A DNA stretch of 64,000 bases from Rapana venosa (GCA_028751875.1 CM054140.1:10896427-10960426); one strand, 5' to 3'. Numbered from the stretch's first letter, positions 1-9,976 are shown. A program made the numbers and translations. Notes: a model not told the origin generated them from the letters alone.

Positions 1-54
<54 letters not shown>

Positions 55-56
55 GC
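1..56. repeat. (CT)n microsatellite at the window edge
   Basis: Nearly pure CT dinucleotides with one GT interruption. The array is cut by the window start, so its true length is unknown. Confidence 0.95.
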
Positions 57-130
57 ACTAGGACGCGGCGCTCTCTCCCTAGAACGAACAGCCAAGATTT
101 CACGAAGACAAATCTGCCCTGACTGGAAGT
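57..130 (+). mobile_element. SINE-A body fragment, diverged
   Basis: The reverse complement carries the order GGCAGATTT, CGTGAAAT and GGGAGAGAGCGCCGCGTC. This matches the central body of the better preserved SINE-A copies at 32645-33131 and 38815-39215. Neither the tRNA-like head nor the tail is present. Divergence is higher than in the other copies, so this is an old fragment. Confidence 0.55.
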
Positions 131-480
131 GGTATTTAAAACAATACAACACAATACAACACAAACACAACATGATACCGTACAGAACAGTACAATACAA
201 TGCAATGTAGTACAATACAGTACAAACAAGGTAAAAGATACGACACAATACAAGACAAACGTAGTAAGAGACAATGCAATTCAATGCAACACGACACGAC
301 ACGACACGACACGACATGACTCGACACAAACTGATCCATCCCAAACCCCACAAATATAATACCACGCAACACAACTACACACGTCACAACACCAGGACCA
401 TACAACACATCGCAACACAACACAACACAACACAACATACACATACATACACTACACTACACCACGCTACACCATACCAC
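131..480. repeat. Degenerate ACAAT/ACAAC/ACGAC pentamer array
   Basis: The stretch is built almost entirely of five-base words such as ACAAT, ACAAC and GACAC, with frequent substitutions. It encodes apparent open frames only because stop codons are rare in this composition; I do not consider them genes. The same pentamer type in the opposite orientation fills 11870-12435. Confidence 0.85.
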
Positions 481-678
481 ACCACATCACCTCACATCAC
501 ACCCCACACACACATACACACATACACACATACACTACACAACATCACGCCACATCACATCACATCACATCACACACCACACACACAAACACACACCACC
601 ACCACCACCACTACACACACACAATACACACACACCATCAACCACATTCCCCCCCCCCCCCCCCCGCCCCAAACACAC

Positions 679-714
<36 letters not shown>

Positions 715-935
715 CCACCACCACCACTACCACCACCACCACCACCACCACAACCACCACCACTACCACAACACCACCACCACCACCACCACCACCACAA
801 CCACCACCACTACACAACCACCACCACCACCACCACAACCACCACCACCACCACAAACCACCACCACCACCACCACCACCACTACCACTACCACCACCAC
901 CACCACCACCACTACCACCACCACCACCACCTCCA
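481..935. repeat. (CA)n and (CAC)n microsatellite block
   Basis: CA tracts pass into long CAC/CCA trinucleotide tracts with a C homopolymer near 650-665. Every long open frame here is low-complexity His/Thr/Pro or Trp/Val/Gly. Confidence 0.95.
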
Positions 936-1440
936 CAGAGTGCCCTCACTGCTCTGTGGGATCAGGAACGTGGCAGGCTAACTACAAAACTGCTGCCCAT
1001 GCAATGGAGCAATATGTCACCAGCATAATTATAGGTAATGGCAACAGACTAGAATATTGAGTAACCGCAATAACCAGCCTCATCACCCCCTACCCCCTAT
1101 CACCCACCACCCCCAACGCCCACCCACCCACCCAACACACACACCACCACCACCACCACACCACACAACCACCACACGCACACATACCACCACCACCACC
1201 ACCAACATCACACGCACACAATTAAGTGACATAATCACAGTTGATGTATATCAAGCAGATATCATCGGATATGTGTATGAGTGTTTTGAAGAAAGAGAAA
1301 AAGAGAAGTAGAATGCAACATGTTTTTAGTGTACATCACTTTTAGCCAAAATAGATAAATATAATTGATGTTTTTGTTCTGTCAAATAAGTCTACATGAC
1401 TTAAATGGTAATAAAATATTCTGAATCTGAATCTCAATCA
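936..1440. other. Mostly unique sequence with one CAC tract
   Basis: Positions 936-1080 and 1215-1430 are ordinary-complexity sequence with no recognisable gene. A (CAC)n/(CA)n tract occupies about 1085-1212. At 1405-1425 there is an ATAATAAAATATTCTGAATC stretch that resembles the 3' end of a LINE or SINE running into the CA array. Confidence 0.5.
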
Positions 1441-1790
1441 CATACACACACTACCACCACCCACACACACACACCATCAACACCACCAAACACCACACAC
1501 ACCATACTCACACACATACACACACACCACACACACACACACCACCACCACCACACCCACCACACCACCACCACCACACACACACACAACACACACCACC
1601 ACCACTACCCACCCACACACCACCACCACCACCACCACATACAATTATCTTTCTATATTTTATACCACACACACACGACACCCCCTCCCCACCACACACA
1701 AACACAACACACACACACACACACACACACACACCACACAAACACGACCCCCACCCTCACCACACACACACCACCACCACCACCATCACC
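1441..1790. repeat. (CA)n/(CAC)n microsatellite
   Basis: Alternating CA and CAC tracts with one short AT-rich interruption near 1641-1664. Confidence 0.95.
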
Positions 1791-2458
1791 CACCCCAGCC
1801 CCTCACACTCACCACCACCACTACCACCCAACCCCCACAATCCCCCACCTCCGCCTCACACTCCACCCCAACCCCCACCCCTCACCCATCCACCACCACA
1901 ACCCCCAACAACACCCCCCCCCACCTCCCCACCACCCACCACCCACCCCCCACCATCCCCACCTCCGCCTCACACATCATCCTCAACCCCCACCCCTCAC
2001 CCCCACCCACCCACCACCACAACCCCCCAACAACACCCACCCAACCTCCACCCCCACCCCCACACACACACACAACCACAACCTTTGCACAACCCACCCA
2101 CCACCACAACCCCAACACCACCCACCCAACCTCTACCCCCCCAGACACACACACACAAACACACACCACCCTACACCCCCCACCCACCCCAACCTCCCCC
2201 CCACCCACACACACACACAACCACACCTTTACACAACCGACCCACCACCACAACCTCCAACACCACCCACCCAACCTCTACCCCACCCCCCCCAGACACA
2301 CACACACACACACACCACACACCCCACCACACACACCCTACCACCCCCACACCACCCCCACCCCCCACCACACACACACAACCACAACCTTACACACCCA
2401 CACCACCACAAACCCCAACACCACCCACCCAACCTCACCCACCCCCACAACCCACCAC

Positions 2459-2496
<38 letters not shown>

Positions 2497-2800
2497 CCAC
2501 ACACCCACCCTCACCCCACCCACCCCAACCTCCCCCCTACCCACACACACACACATCCACAACCTTTACACACCCACCCACCACACACACCCCCAAACAC
2601 ACCACCCAACCTCTACCCCCCCCCCACCCACACACACACACACACCCCCCCCACCCACACACCACACCCCCACACACACACACAACACACCCTCCAAACA
2701 ACACCCACACCCCACATCCCCACCCCCACCCCACCCACACACACACACAACCAACACCTTTACACAACCCCCACCCATCACACCACCCACCACCACCCAC
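1791..2800. repeat. Nested minisatellite of roughly 100-170 bp units in CA/CCA sequence
   Basis: Within the C/A-rich block longer units recur. The marker CAACCTTTACACA or a close variant occurs near 2079, 2222, 2383, 2560 and 2754, each followed by ACCCACCCAACCTCTACC-like sequence. A second marker, CACCTCCGCCTCACAC, occurs near 1847 and 1960. This is a higher-order tandem repeat that grew inside simple sequence. It lies in the intron following the exon at 2987-3683. Confidence 0.75.
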
Positions 2801-2976
2801 ACAACCACATCACCACCACCACCACCACCACCACCATCATCATCACCCCCACCACCACCCCACCATATCACCACCACCATCACCACCCCACACCACCACC
2901 ACCATCACCACCACCACCATCACCACCACCACCACCACCACCATCATCACCACCACCATCATCACCACAACCACTA
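2801..2976. repeat. (CAC)n/(CAT)n trinucleotide array next to a splice donor
   Basis: CAC and CAT trinucleotides end only a few bases from the splice donor at 2981-2986. On the coding strand the intron therefore opens with a long GTG/ATG array. Confidence 0.9.
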
Positions 2977-2986
2977 AACCACTCAC

Positions 2987-3683
2987 CTGGGCGGAGAAAG
3001 GGCGGAGGAAGGCCCAAATGGAGGGCGCTCTCCCGTCCTCGCCGCTGACCATGGCGAACTCGTTGTGGAAGAAGGGCTCCGTGAAGGCGATGACCTCCAT
3101 CCGCGATGACGTCATGCTGAAGGCGCCCACGATCATGTCCGCCGCCCCGCTGATGACGTCACCCACCATCCCGCTCCAGCTGCCGTTGACCACCTGCCCG
3201 TAGTCGGAGTCGTTGACGAGGTAGATGACGAACTGGAAGGACAGGTCCTCGGCGAGCCTCTGGAGGAGGTCCACGCTCAGTCCTTTGCAGCAGAAGACCT
3301 GGTAGTCCCCGGACCCTGTCCGCCGGGGTCTGGGCAGGAGGAAGTCCTCCACGGCGTCCGTGACCAGGTCCTTGGAGGAGTTCCGGAGCATCAGACAGGG
3401 GACGTCCATCAGACAGCCGTGCCGGGTCTTCACCGGGCCCTCCACAAAGACGAAAGGCTTGGCTGGGCGGGTGACCACCCTGTAGGTCCGGACCGAGGTC
3501 TTGAAAGAGGTGGTGGTGGTGCTGGTGCTGTCGCTGTTGCTGCTGAAGAGGCTTCTCCCGGACCAGGCTACTGTGGAGAGGTCAGTGTGACCTCCTGCTG
3601 TCAGGGTGCCCACGCTGGTCCACAGGCGCTCCTCCTCTCTGCCCTTTGTGGACTCCAGGTGCAGGAGGTGAAAGGCCGAGCCG
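2987..3683 (-). CDS. Exon of a GluN3-like NMDA receptor subunit (end of amino-terminal domain and ligand-binding S1)
   Basis: This exon encodes about 232 residues of an ionotropic glutamate receptor subunit, a ligand-gated cation channel of the neuronal plasma membrane. The last part of the amino-terminal domain comes first (FHLLHLES, LWTSVGTL). A linker rich in Ser/Thr follows, then YRVVTRPAKPFVFVEG, where the ligand-binding domain starts. Next are the cysteine motif CLMDVPCL, GLSVDLLQRLAEDLSFQF, GSWSGMVGDVISGAADM, and AFSMTSSRMEVIAFTEPFF. The Arg at 3101-3103 aligns with the conserved ligand-carboxylate-binding Arg of the family. The DLLxRLAEDL and WSGMVGD patterns favour GluN3 over GluN1 or GluN2. 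Sequons NSS, NDS and NGS fit an extracellular location. The donor is AG|GTGAGT (2986-2981, phase 0). The chosen acceptor is the CAAAG ending at 3684, after a C/T-rich tract; an alternative is CACCAG near 3821, so the upper boundary is less certain. Confidence 0.88.
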
Positions 3684-3790
3684 CTTTGGAGGAGGGGGGT
3701 GGTGGGGGTAGGAGGAGTAGGGGTGGGGTTGGGGCAGTGGGTGGTGGTGGTGGAGGAGGAGGAGGACGGGGAGGGGGAGGGGTGTTGTTG
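3684..3790. repeat. GGA/GGT-rich tract (polypyrimidine on the coding strand)
   Basis: On the minus strand this is a run of CCT, CCA and CTC that serves as a very long pyrimidine tract before the acceptor at 3684. It is also simple repeat, so the acceptor lies at a microsatellite edge. Confidence 0.7.
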
Positions 3791-4019
3791 GCATAGAGGC
3801 GAGTAGCGAAGGCATCTGGTGAATTTATGGGAAAGGATAATCAGAAATGAATGTGTTGTGGGTGGTGTGTTTGGGGGGTTTTGTGTGTGTGTGTGTGATT
3901 GGTACACACATACGTGTCACAATTTAAAGTCACTACGTACTGCTGTAACATTTAACTGAACAGAAACTTTACCATGAAGACATGATTTGGGTTTGTAAAC
4001 GCAAAGTCATACTTTGTAA

Positions 4020-4260
4020 CATTATTTTTCTTCTTCTTTTATTTCGAGGATAATGGAATGAGGATTTGTGTGCTATTTTACATCCAGTCCCCGTGTGTAT
4101 GCAATTTTGTCAGTTTTGTCATCCTTTCCCACAGGCACAACATGGCCTACTCTTTCGAAAAACCGAACGGGTTTTAACGTGTGCGCAAGATGTTCTGCGT
4201 GCGTTCGCACACGGGACCTCGGTTTATAGTCTCATCCGAAGGACTTTTGGGGGAGACGCT
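4020..4260 (-). mobile_element. SINE-C portion with the shared central block
   Basis: Reading + it runs from TTTCGAGGATAATGGAATGA through CATCCAGTCCCCGTGTGTAT and GCACACGGGACCTCGG to TTATAGTCTCATCCGAAGGA. That last block is the core shared by SINE-A and SINE-C. The tRNA-like head that should follow is replaced at 4261 by the other SINE-C portion. Confidence 0.7.
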
Positions 4261-4530
4261 ATATGCGAGCTAGAGCTCCGAGGTTCATTACCGGTGAGAT
4301 TCTGCATTTGCGACCTGTCTTTGCCCGCCACGGAGGTAGCCGCATTCTGACTTCTGAGTTGTATGCTGGGTATGTTTACGTTTCCGTAACCCACCGAACG
4401 CTGAATGATGAATGGTGGAATCTTTAACGTGCATGTTTGACCATCTGCCTGTGTATATACGTGCACGAAAGGAATTAAGGCACTGGCAGGTCTGCATTTG
4501 AAGTTGACCTGGGAGATGGGAATGATCTTA
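4261..4530 (-). mobile_element. SINE-C portion with the 3' hairpin region
   Basis: It starts at GAGCTAGAGCTCCGAGGTTC and continues through GGTAGCCGCATTC, TTTCCGTAACCCACCGAACG and GGAATTAAGGCACTGGCAGG. Matching copies lie at 25870-26100 and 29700-29990. It directly abuts the preceding portion. Confidence 0.7.
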
Positions 4531-4649
4531 ACAACTCAGCTGTAGCGTGCGTCCGTCATCAAGATTAAATTGCGAAAGCAACATTTTAAAAAAATCTCAA
4601 AGTGTTAACGCGACTTTCGAACAAAAATTGCTGAATAACCCATGTAAAC

Positions 4650-4650
<1 letters not shown>

Positions 4651-4687
<37 letters not shown>

Positions 4688-4745
4688 GGAACTTATATAG
4701 CGCTTTATCTTGCAAAGACAAATCAAAGCGCATGCATTCAACCTA
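4651..4745 (-). mobile_element. SINE-A 3' end: (AAT)n plus TATATAGCGC motif
   Basis: About twelve AAT units are followed by TGGAACTTATATAGCGCTTT and ATCAAAGCGC. The same arrangement forms the TAA tail and adjacent body of the SINE-A copy starting at 32645. Only the 3' end is present here. Confidence 0.7.
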
Positions 4746-4930
4746 ATCTTACACAGTCATGCAATCAATGATAAATAAGCAATAGTTTAAAGAAACAGAT
4801 ATTTACAAACATGGTGCGCTGCAGACAACAAAAAAAACTAGACTTCATATCGTGACTTGACCTTAATTCATGCAGGGGATTCGTTTTTAATTAATAGACA
4901 CACTGCACAAGTTTCTCAATGTAATCTCAT

Positions 4931-5066
<136 letters not shown>

Positions 5067-5071
5067 TGAAG

Positions 5072-5092
5072 CACACACACACACACACACAC

Positions 5093-5126
<34 letters not shown>
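5072..5126. repeat. (CA)n microsatellite
   Basis: CA array with one missing base near 5093, directly after the CT array. Confidence 0.97.
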
Positions 5127-5127
<1 letters not shown>

Positions 5128-5399
5128 TTCTTGTGATTTATATAACTTCAGCAGAAGACTTATCCAATCTTTTTAAAAAATGCAAGCTAGGCAATTAATA
5201 TCTCTCGCTAATTCATGCTGGCCATGTTGTCGCTCGGGTAGGTGTGTGTATGCATATTTTTGTAAATGCGTACGCGCTGGGATGTCGTGCATCTAATTAT
5301 GCAAAGACGAAAGAGGGTATATTCATCCGCCGGTTGATGTATTCATGAGTGACTTTTCGTCCATGTTGTTCATAACCCCATCGACCTGTCACCTATCCC

Positions 5400-5735
5400 T
5401 AGTCTCGTGGACCGTGGGGGCACTAATGAAGATTTCGCAACCAGCTTCCTCCACCACTCCCTGCGGTCCCTTGCTTTCCGTAGCAATTCATTACCATCAA
5501 GGCCAGTTCACTCTCTGATGTTGTCTTCCCATCGTTTTCTCTGTCTGCCTCTTCTTCGTCTCCCTCCTTGTACTGTTCCCTGTAGGACAGTCTTGGCCAG
5601 TCCAGATGTTCGCGTGACGTGCCAGTACCACTTTAGTTTGCGTCTTTTCACTGAAGTCAGGAGCTCTTCATATGGTCCGATGGTGTTTTTTCGGGTCATG
5701 GACCCACCGACCACGAAGGCCACATCAGAGCTGCC
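5400..5735 (-). mobile_element. LINE ORF2 C-terminal fragment, 5' truncated and broken
   Basis: The minus strand encodes the tail of a non-LTR retrotransposon reverse-transcriptase protein: GPYEELLTSVKRRKLKWYWH, then GRRRRGRQRKRWEDN, then ARDRREWWRKLVAKSS. This basic region after the RT domain is typical of LINE ORF2 proteins. An in-frame TGA follows WEDNIRE where Trp is expected. The RT catalytic core is absent, so this is a dead 5'-truncated insertion in the receptor gene intron. A second fragment of the same 3' end lies at 42790-42870. Confidence 0.8.
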
Positions 5736-5825
5736 ACCTTCTATTATTCAATTTCAGCAACTCCCAGTAACATCCACCTCAAGTTAAAACATCAACACCA
5801 TCTATTCCCTTCCAATATCCTTCAG

Positions 5826-5990
5826 TCGAGACTATAAACTGATGTCCCGTGTGCGAACGCACGCAGAACGTCTTGCGCTCACATTAAACCCTGTTTCACC
5901 TTTCGGAAGAGTAAGCCACGTGTGCCGGTGATAACGAATGTCGGAATTTTTACAAAACTGCATGCGCACCGGGTTTGTTTGTAAAAAAAA
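5826..5990 (+). mobile_element. SINE-C fragment with the shared central block
   Basis: It begins CGAGACTATAAACTGATGTC, continues with GTGTGCGAACGCACGCAG and the GTGTGCCGGTG block, and ends at an A-rich tract. The head is missing. Confidence 0.65.
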
Positions 5991-6249
5991 AAAAAAAAAA
6001 GGAAAAAAGCAACTGAGTGTTACATTCGTTAGCCTCGAGGTAAAAGAATAGATAGATGAATAAAAAATAGATAAATAACACCACCAAGCTGAAAACAAAA
6101 ACAAAAAAACTCGATTAATGTTAATGACAAAGTGGCTGAACTATTTTAGTCCATAAGACCAATAAAACCAGGCCGTGCTGAGGACGCTAGCTATTCCACT
6201 TAATCTATCACCCCCAGGCTACCAAAACTAAAGCATAAAAACAATAATG

Positions 6250-6720
6250 AACACATCATCATCATCATCATTAACCATTACACCCAGTGGTGTGTAGGGC
6301 AGCATAAAGCGCTTCCACTCCTGCCTGTCCTGGGCCAACCTAGTCACTGATCCCGAAGAGTGCTGCATGGCCTTCATCTCACTCTCTACAGTCCTCCTCC
6401 ATGTTGCTTTTGGTCTTCCTTTCTTTCTTCTTCCTTCTGGGGTCCAGTGCAATGCTGTTCTTGTGATTGACTGTGGGTCTCTTCGGAGGATGTGCCCAAT
6501 CCACTTCCACCGTTGTCTGGTGATGATGGTTCCCATGTCTTCCTGCCTGCATTTCCGTAGTAGGTCTTCATTGGAGATCTTCTCTGGCCAAAAGATCCGG
6601 AGAATTCTTCGGAGGCATATGGTGTGAAAGGATCGAAGTTTGGTAAGATCCGCTTCCGTCATCCTCCAGCACTCAGAACCGTACAGGAGCGTAGATACAA
6701 CACAGCTCTAATGAACACTT
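6250..6720 (-). mobile_element. LINE ORF2 C-terminal fragment with ATG-repeat tail
   Basis: The minus strand reads YGSECWRMTEADL, then SFHTICLRRILRIFW, RWKWIGHILRRDP, GRRKKGRPKATWRRTVE and RLAQDRQEW. These are the conserved motifs downstream of the RT domain in many animal LINEs. The frame stays open for about 130 residues, then reaches a 3' tail of short ATG/ATC repeats at 6257-6272, as RTE- and L2-like elements often have. The RT core is missing. It is a different LINE family from the fragment at 5400-5735. Confidence 0.82.
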
Positions 6721-6934
6721 CAGTGTATGAGCAATGCATAAGAAAAATGCCATATGGGCAAATAACATTACAGACTGAACAACAAGATCAAAACACAATA
6801 CAATACAGGAAAAATATCATATACCGTTTGAAAAAAAAATGTAGGATTTGCTTGAGAAAAATGAGAATGCGCTGGGAATACCAAAAAATAAGCAAAAGGA
6901 TGATTTTTTTTTTAAAAGGTAGGAAAAAAACTCA

Positions 6935-7080
6935 GAAACAAAGAGAGTGGTAGAAAAGGGTAAAATTCTAGCACAGAATTTTCAGGCACGTGGGAGGACA
7001 GGATAGTATTGTACACTGAAAGAGCCCCCCCCCCCCCCCACCCCACTCCCCCCGCCTGGCATCCCCTACACGCCGGGGTG
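6935..7080 (-). mobile_element. Family D fragment
   Basis: Reading +, AGAAAAGGGTAAAATTCTAG and CACAGAATTTTCAGGCACGT match the same module in the family D copies at 26930-27240 and 37320-37640. It ends in a C-run and GGG-rich sequence. Confidence 0.5.
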
Positions 7081-7214
7081 GAGGGTGGGGGGAAAGGATG
7101 GGGGAAAGGAGAGATATCAGAAAACTTACTTGGCAAAGAATTGGGCGGTGTCGGCACAAGACACCCGGAATCTCTCTCTCACGGACGCCAATCCTCCACA
7201 CCGCTCACCCGACT

Positions 7215-7452
7215 CTGACGATGTTGGCAACGACGAAGAATTTCTCAACAAAGACGACGACAACGACGACGAAGACGACGACGGTGACGACGATACATCA
7301 CTTCCCTCAGACACCAACGGCGACGAAGACGAAGACGACGACGAAGACAAAGAAGATTCCCAAGGCACATCACCACCACCACCACCACCATCACTACCAC
7401 CATCACCACCACCACCTTCACCTTCACCACCACCACCACCACCACCACACCA
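7215..7452. repeat. (GAC)n/(GAA)n then (CAC)n trinucleotide arrays
   Basis: GAC, GAA and AAC trinucleotides run to about 7365, and CAC/CAT trinucleotides from 7368 to 7452. On the coding strand of the receptor gene the (GTG)n part begins within about 15 bases of the donor of the exon at 7465. Confidence 0.92.
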
Positions 7453-7464
7453 GCAACAACACAC

Positions 7465-7824
7465 TCTTGCATGCACGCGTAGGCACAACGGATGGAGCGC
7501 GCGGCCGACAGCAGGAACCCCGCAGTGCCGTTGCTGTAGAAACTCCTCAGCGCCAGCAGGCCTGCAGGAAGCCTCCCGAGGACCTCGCTGTCCATCACCA
7601 GGGCCGGCTCGCTCAGGAGCCAGGCGTAGCCCGCGCCGAAGAGGTTCAGAGCCAGGGCCTCCCTCAGGATGCGGAGCGAGAGCGACGGGTGGCAGTGGAG
7701 GACGAGGACGTGCCTGCCCGCGTGGACCGCCTGCTCCAGCATCCTCCGCAGGTCCTGGTCGCTCGTGGGTAACGCCACCACGGAGGTGCTGGCTGGGGAG
7801 GCGACTGGGTCCTTGGCCGCTGAC
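7465..7824 (-). CDS. Exon of a GluN3-like NMDA receptor subunit (amino-terminal domain)
   Basis: It encodes about 120 residues of the extracellular clamshell amino-terminal domain. It starts SAAKDPVASPAST, then reads SDQDLRRMLEQAVHAGRHVL, VLHCHPSLSLRILREALALN, LFGAGYAWLLSEPALVMDSE and VLGRLPAGLLALRSF. The pattern of loop, helix and then GxGYxWLLSE is typical of the NMDA receptor amino-terminal domain. A sequon NGT is present. The acceptor is GACGACAG|GTCAGCGG at 7825; the first base completes an Arg codon begun by the exon at 9347-9498, so the phases agree. The donor is less certain. GCAAGA|GTGTGT at 7464 gives phase 2, which matches the next exon at 3683. GCTG|GTGTGG a few bases later does not match in phase. 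Confidence 0.85.
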
Positions 7825-7869
7825 CTGTCGTCGGGAGATGTTCGGCAAGGAGTAGTTTAATTATGTGAC

Positions 7870-8215
7870 CCTTTTTTTTGTTTTTTGTTTTGCTTTTTTT
7901 TTTTTTCGTGAAGGATGGTTTGTGGGTGTGTGAGGGGTGGGGGTGAGGTGGGGGTGGTGGTGAGGTAGGGGGGTGGGGTGGGGTGGGTGGGGGTGCATGC
8001 TGTGTGTGTGGGGGGAGGGGTGGGGGAGTGTTGCGTGCGTGCGCGTATGTGTGTGGGTGCATGTGGTGTGTGTGGGAAGGGAGGGGGGTCGTGGGAGGGA
8101 AGGGAGTCCACGCACCACGTGTGTTTGTTGTTTGTGTATGTGTGTGAGCACAGAGACACAGAGAGAGACAGAGAGAGAGACAGAGACAGAAACAAGTAAA
8201 CATGGAAACAGGACA
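7870..8215. repeat. T-rich, GGGGT-rich and GT-rich simple sequence
   Basis: A T-rich tract (7870-7906) is followed by a mixture of GT, GGGGT and GGT, then a short GAGA/GACA stretch near 8155-8190. There are no credible genes. Confidence 0.85.
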
Positions 8216-8219
8216 ATAA

Positions 8220-8340
8220 ACCAAAATTGAGGTCGCGCTGCTCTTGTGGTGACATGACACTCCCCAACACCCACCCCCCAATCCCCAACCCCAACCCCTT
8301 CCGAGAGAGCAGCCCAAATTTCACGCAGAGAAAATTATTG
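8220..8340 (+). mobile_element. SINE-A body fragment
   Basis: GGTCGCGCTGCTCTTGTGG and GAGAGAGCAGCCCAAATTTC with ACGCAGAGAAA are the reverse complement of the SINE-A body order. A CCCCAA-rich piece interrupts it. Confidence 0.55.
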
Positions 8341-8464
8341 TGCGGCGACTAAACGTAGTGTGCAATACATTCCTCGGAACGAGGGATAAGATGGACACGA
8401 ATTAATTAAGTGAAGGAGAGGCCACAACACCCCCCCCCCCCCCCCACCACCACCACCCCACCCC

Positions 8465-8800
8465 CACCCCCACCACGTGGGGATAGCGAGGGCCTGTCAG
8501 CATAAATAGCATCCCTGCCTTTAAATTCTGTAGTACTAGGAATTCCCTCTTTTCTATCCCTCTCTCTGTTTCTGCCTTGTTCCTTTTCATTTGTCCCCTC
8601 CTTTGCGTCTATGTTTTTTGCCTTCTTGGTCCCTTCTCCTGCTTTTTTTTTTTTTTATCCAGAAAGACTTTAAAGATAATAATTCTCTCCCATGTCGAAG
8701 TCGGATGCGCTGGGCCTGACTTGTCAGGCGCTTAACGGCAGCGCAATGCATTTTTTGCTCGTGTGGCAAACAACAGTAGCTGTTGTATGAGCATTCGTAG
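8465..8800 (+). mobile_element. Family D element, near complete body
   Basis: Module order: GGGGATAGCGAGGGCCTGTC, AGCATAAATAGCATCCC, CTAGGAATTCCCTCTTTTCT, CTTCTTGGTCCC, AAAGACTTTAAAGATAATAA, GAAGTCGGATGCGCTGGGCC, TGACTTGTCAGGCGCTTAAC, then the hairpin-like CAACAGTAGCTGTTG. The trinucleotide array at 8801 follows directly. Parallel copies start at 18445 and 21126 (+) and lie reversed at 26930 and 37320. No protein-coding capacity is seen. No tRNA-like head is recognised, so its class (SINE, or 3' end of a larger element) is open. Confidence 0.75.
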
Positions 8801-8874
8801 AAGAAGAAGAAAAAAGAAGAAAAGAAGAAAAAGAAGAAGAAGAAGAAAAAGAACAAGAACAGAACAAGAACAAG

Positions 8875-8905
<31 letters not shown>

Positions 8906-9325
8906 GCAACAACAACAACAAAAGAAGAAAACAGAAGAGAAGACAGAAGGCAGACAGACAGACGGACAGACAGACAGAAAGAAAGAAAGAAAGAAAGAAG
9001 AAAGAAAGAGAAGAAAGAAAGAAAGAAAGAAAGAAGAAGAGAGAAGAAAGAAAAATAGTTAAAGAAAGAAAGAAAGAAAAATAGTTAAGAAAAAAGAAAG
9101 AAAAGAAAGGAAGGAAGGAAGACGAAGGAAGGAAGGAAGGAAGGAAGGAAGGTGGAAGAAAAATAGTTAAAGAAAAAGAAGAGGGGAAAGAGAAGAAAGA
9201 AAGAAAAGAAAAGAAAAAGAAAGGAAAAGAACAGAACAGAAAGAAACAAACAAGAAACAAAAAAACAAACAAAACAAAACAAAACAAACAACAAAACAAA
9301 AAACAAGACAAAACAAAGTGCTGTA
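8801..9325. repeat. (GAA)n, (CAA)n, (GACA)n, (GAAA)n and (GGAA)n composite array
   Basis: A purine-rich mosaic starts at the family D 3' end and drifts through GAA, AAC, GACA, AAAG, AAGG and CAAAA units. It ends about 20 bases before the receptor exon donor at 9346. Confidence 0.93.
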
Positions 9326-9346
9326 TGATGTAGATAGATCCCTGAC

Positions 9347-9498
9347 CTGAATCCCTCCAGAAATCCCGTGGCCAGGAAAGTGTCTTGAATCAGCAGCTGA
9401 GTGGCAGCCAGGTTGTACTGCCCTATCAGCTGAGCTAGCGCGGACCCCTGGGCCGTGGGGTCCGCGTTGGCTGAGAGGTAGGCTTCCTGTCCCAAGGG
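9347..9498 (-). CDS. Exon of a GluN3-like NMDA receptor subunit (amino-terminal domain)
   Basis: A 152-base exon encoding 50 residues and two bases of a split codon: PLGQEAYLSANADPTAQ, then GSALAQLIGQYNLAATQLLI and QDTFLATGFLEGF. The acceptor is ideal: a CTCTCTCTCTTTCTCCACAG tract ending at 9499, phase 0. The donor is TTCAG|GTCAGG at 9346. Its two leftover bases AG join the G of the exon at 7824 to form Arg. It belongs to the amino-terminal domain of the same NMDA-type subunit as the exons at 7465 and 2987. Alone it would be hard to name; its assignment rests on the matching phase, strand and distance. No further 5' exon was recognised to its right. Confidence 0.8.
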
Positions 9499-9524
9499 CT
9501 GTGGAGAAAGAGAGAGAGGCAAGT

Positions 9525-9640
9525 CGAGTCAAGTCAAGTCAAATTCTTTTATTTCCAGGATAATGAATAAGCACCCGTGTGGGTGGATTTGGGGTTTTTG
9601 TTTACATCCATTCCCCGCCCTTATCTGGGATAAAACATCA

Positions 9641-9674
<34 letters not shown>

Positions 9675-9675
9675 T
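9525..9675 (+). mobile_element. Retroposon end with AAGTC repeats and (AAT)n tract
   Basis: GTCGAGTCAAGTCAAGTCAA is followed by TTCTTTTATTTCCAGGATAA and, from 9638, an (AAT)n tract. AAGTC-type repeats next to TTTTATTTTCAG also occur at 13510 and 43335, and in reverse (TTGAC) at 33852. This suggests a common LINE or SINE terminus. Strand is a guess. Confidence 0.4.
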
Positions 9676-9838
9676 TTTTTTAAACTTTTCAAAAACCACA
9701 ACAACACCAAAAAACAAACAAAATCAGAGACAAAACCAACATTAGCAAACAAAAAAGAAGAAAAAAAGAACAGAAAGAGAGAGAGGGGGAGTCATATAGA
9801 GTGATTCGGTGATGAATAGATAGATATAAAGGTGAATG

Positions 9839-9976
9839 AATGAGGGAACAAACGAACGAACGAACGAACGAACAAATGAATTAATGAATGAACGAACGAA
9901 CGAACGAACGAATGAATGAATGAATGAATGAATGAATGAATGAATGAATGAATGAATGAATGAATGAATGAATGAA
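9839..9976. repeat. (GAAC)n/(GAAT)n tetranucleotide array
   Basis: GAAC units change gradually to GAAT units. Confidence 0.95.

Noticed and set aside
1405..3203. Long overlapping open frames on + (His/Thr/Pro-rich)
   Set aside because: CA/CAC microsatellite read in frame, partly running antisense through the real receptor exon at 2987-3683.
2843..3907. Treating the whole 354-codon minus-strand frame as one coding sequence
   Set aside because: The ends are low-complexity His/Thr/Pro and Val runs outside clear splice sites; the donor at 2986 and the acceptor near 3684 limit the real exon.
7126..7848. Alternative minus-strand frame across the exon at 7465-7824
   Set aside because: It is a different reading phase of the same DNA; only the other phase gives NMDA receptor sequence and matches the neighbouring exon phases.
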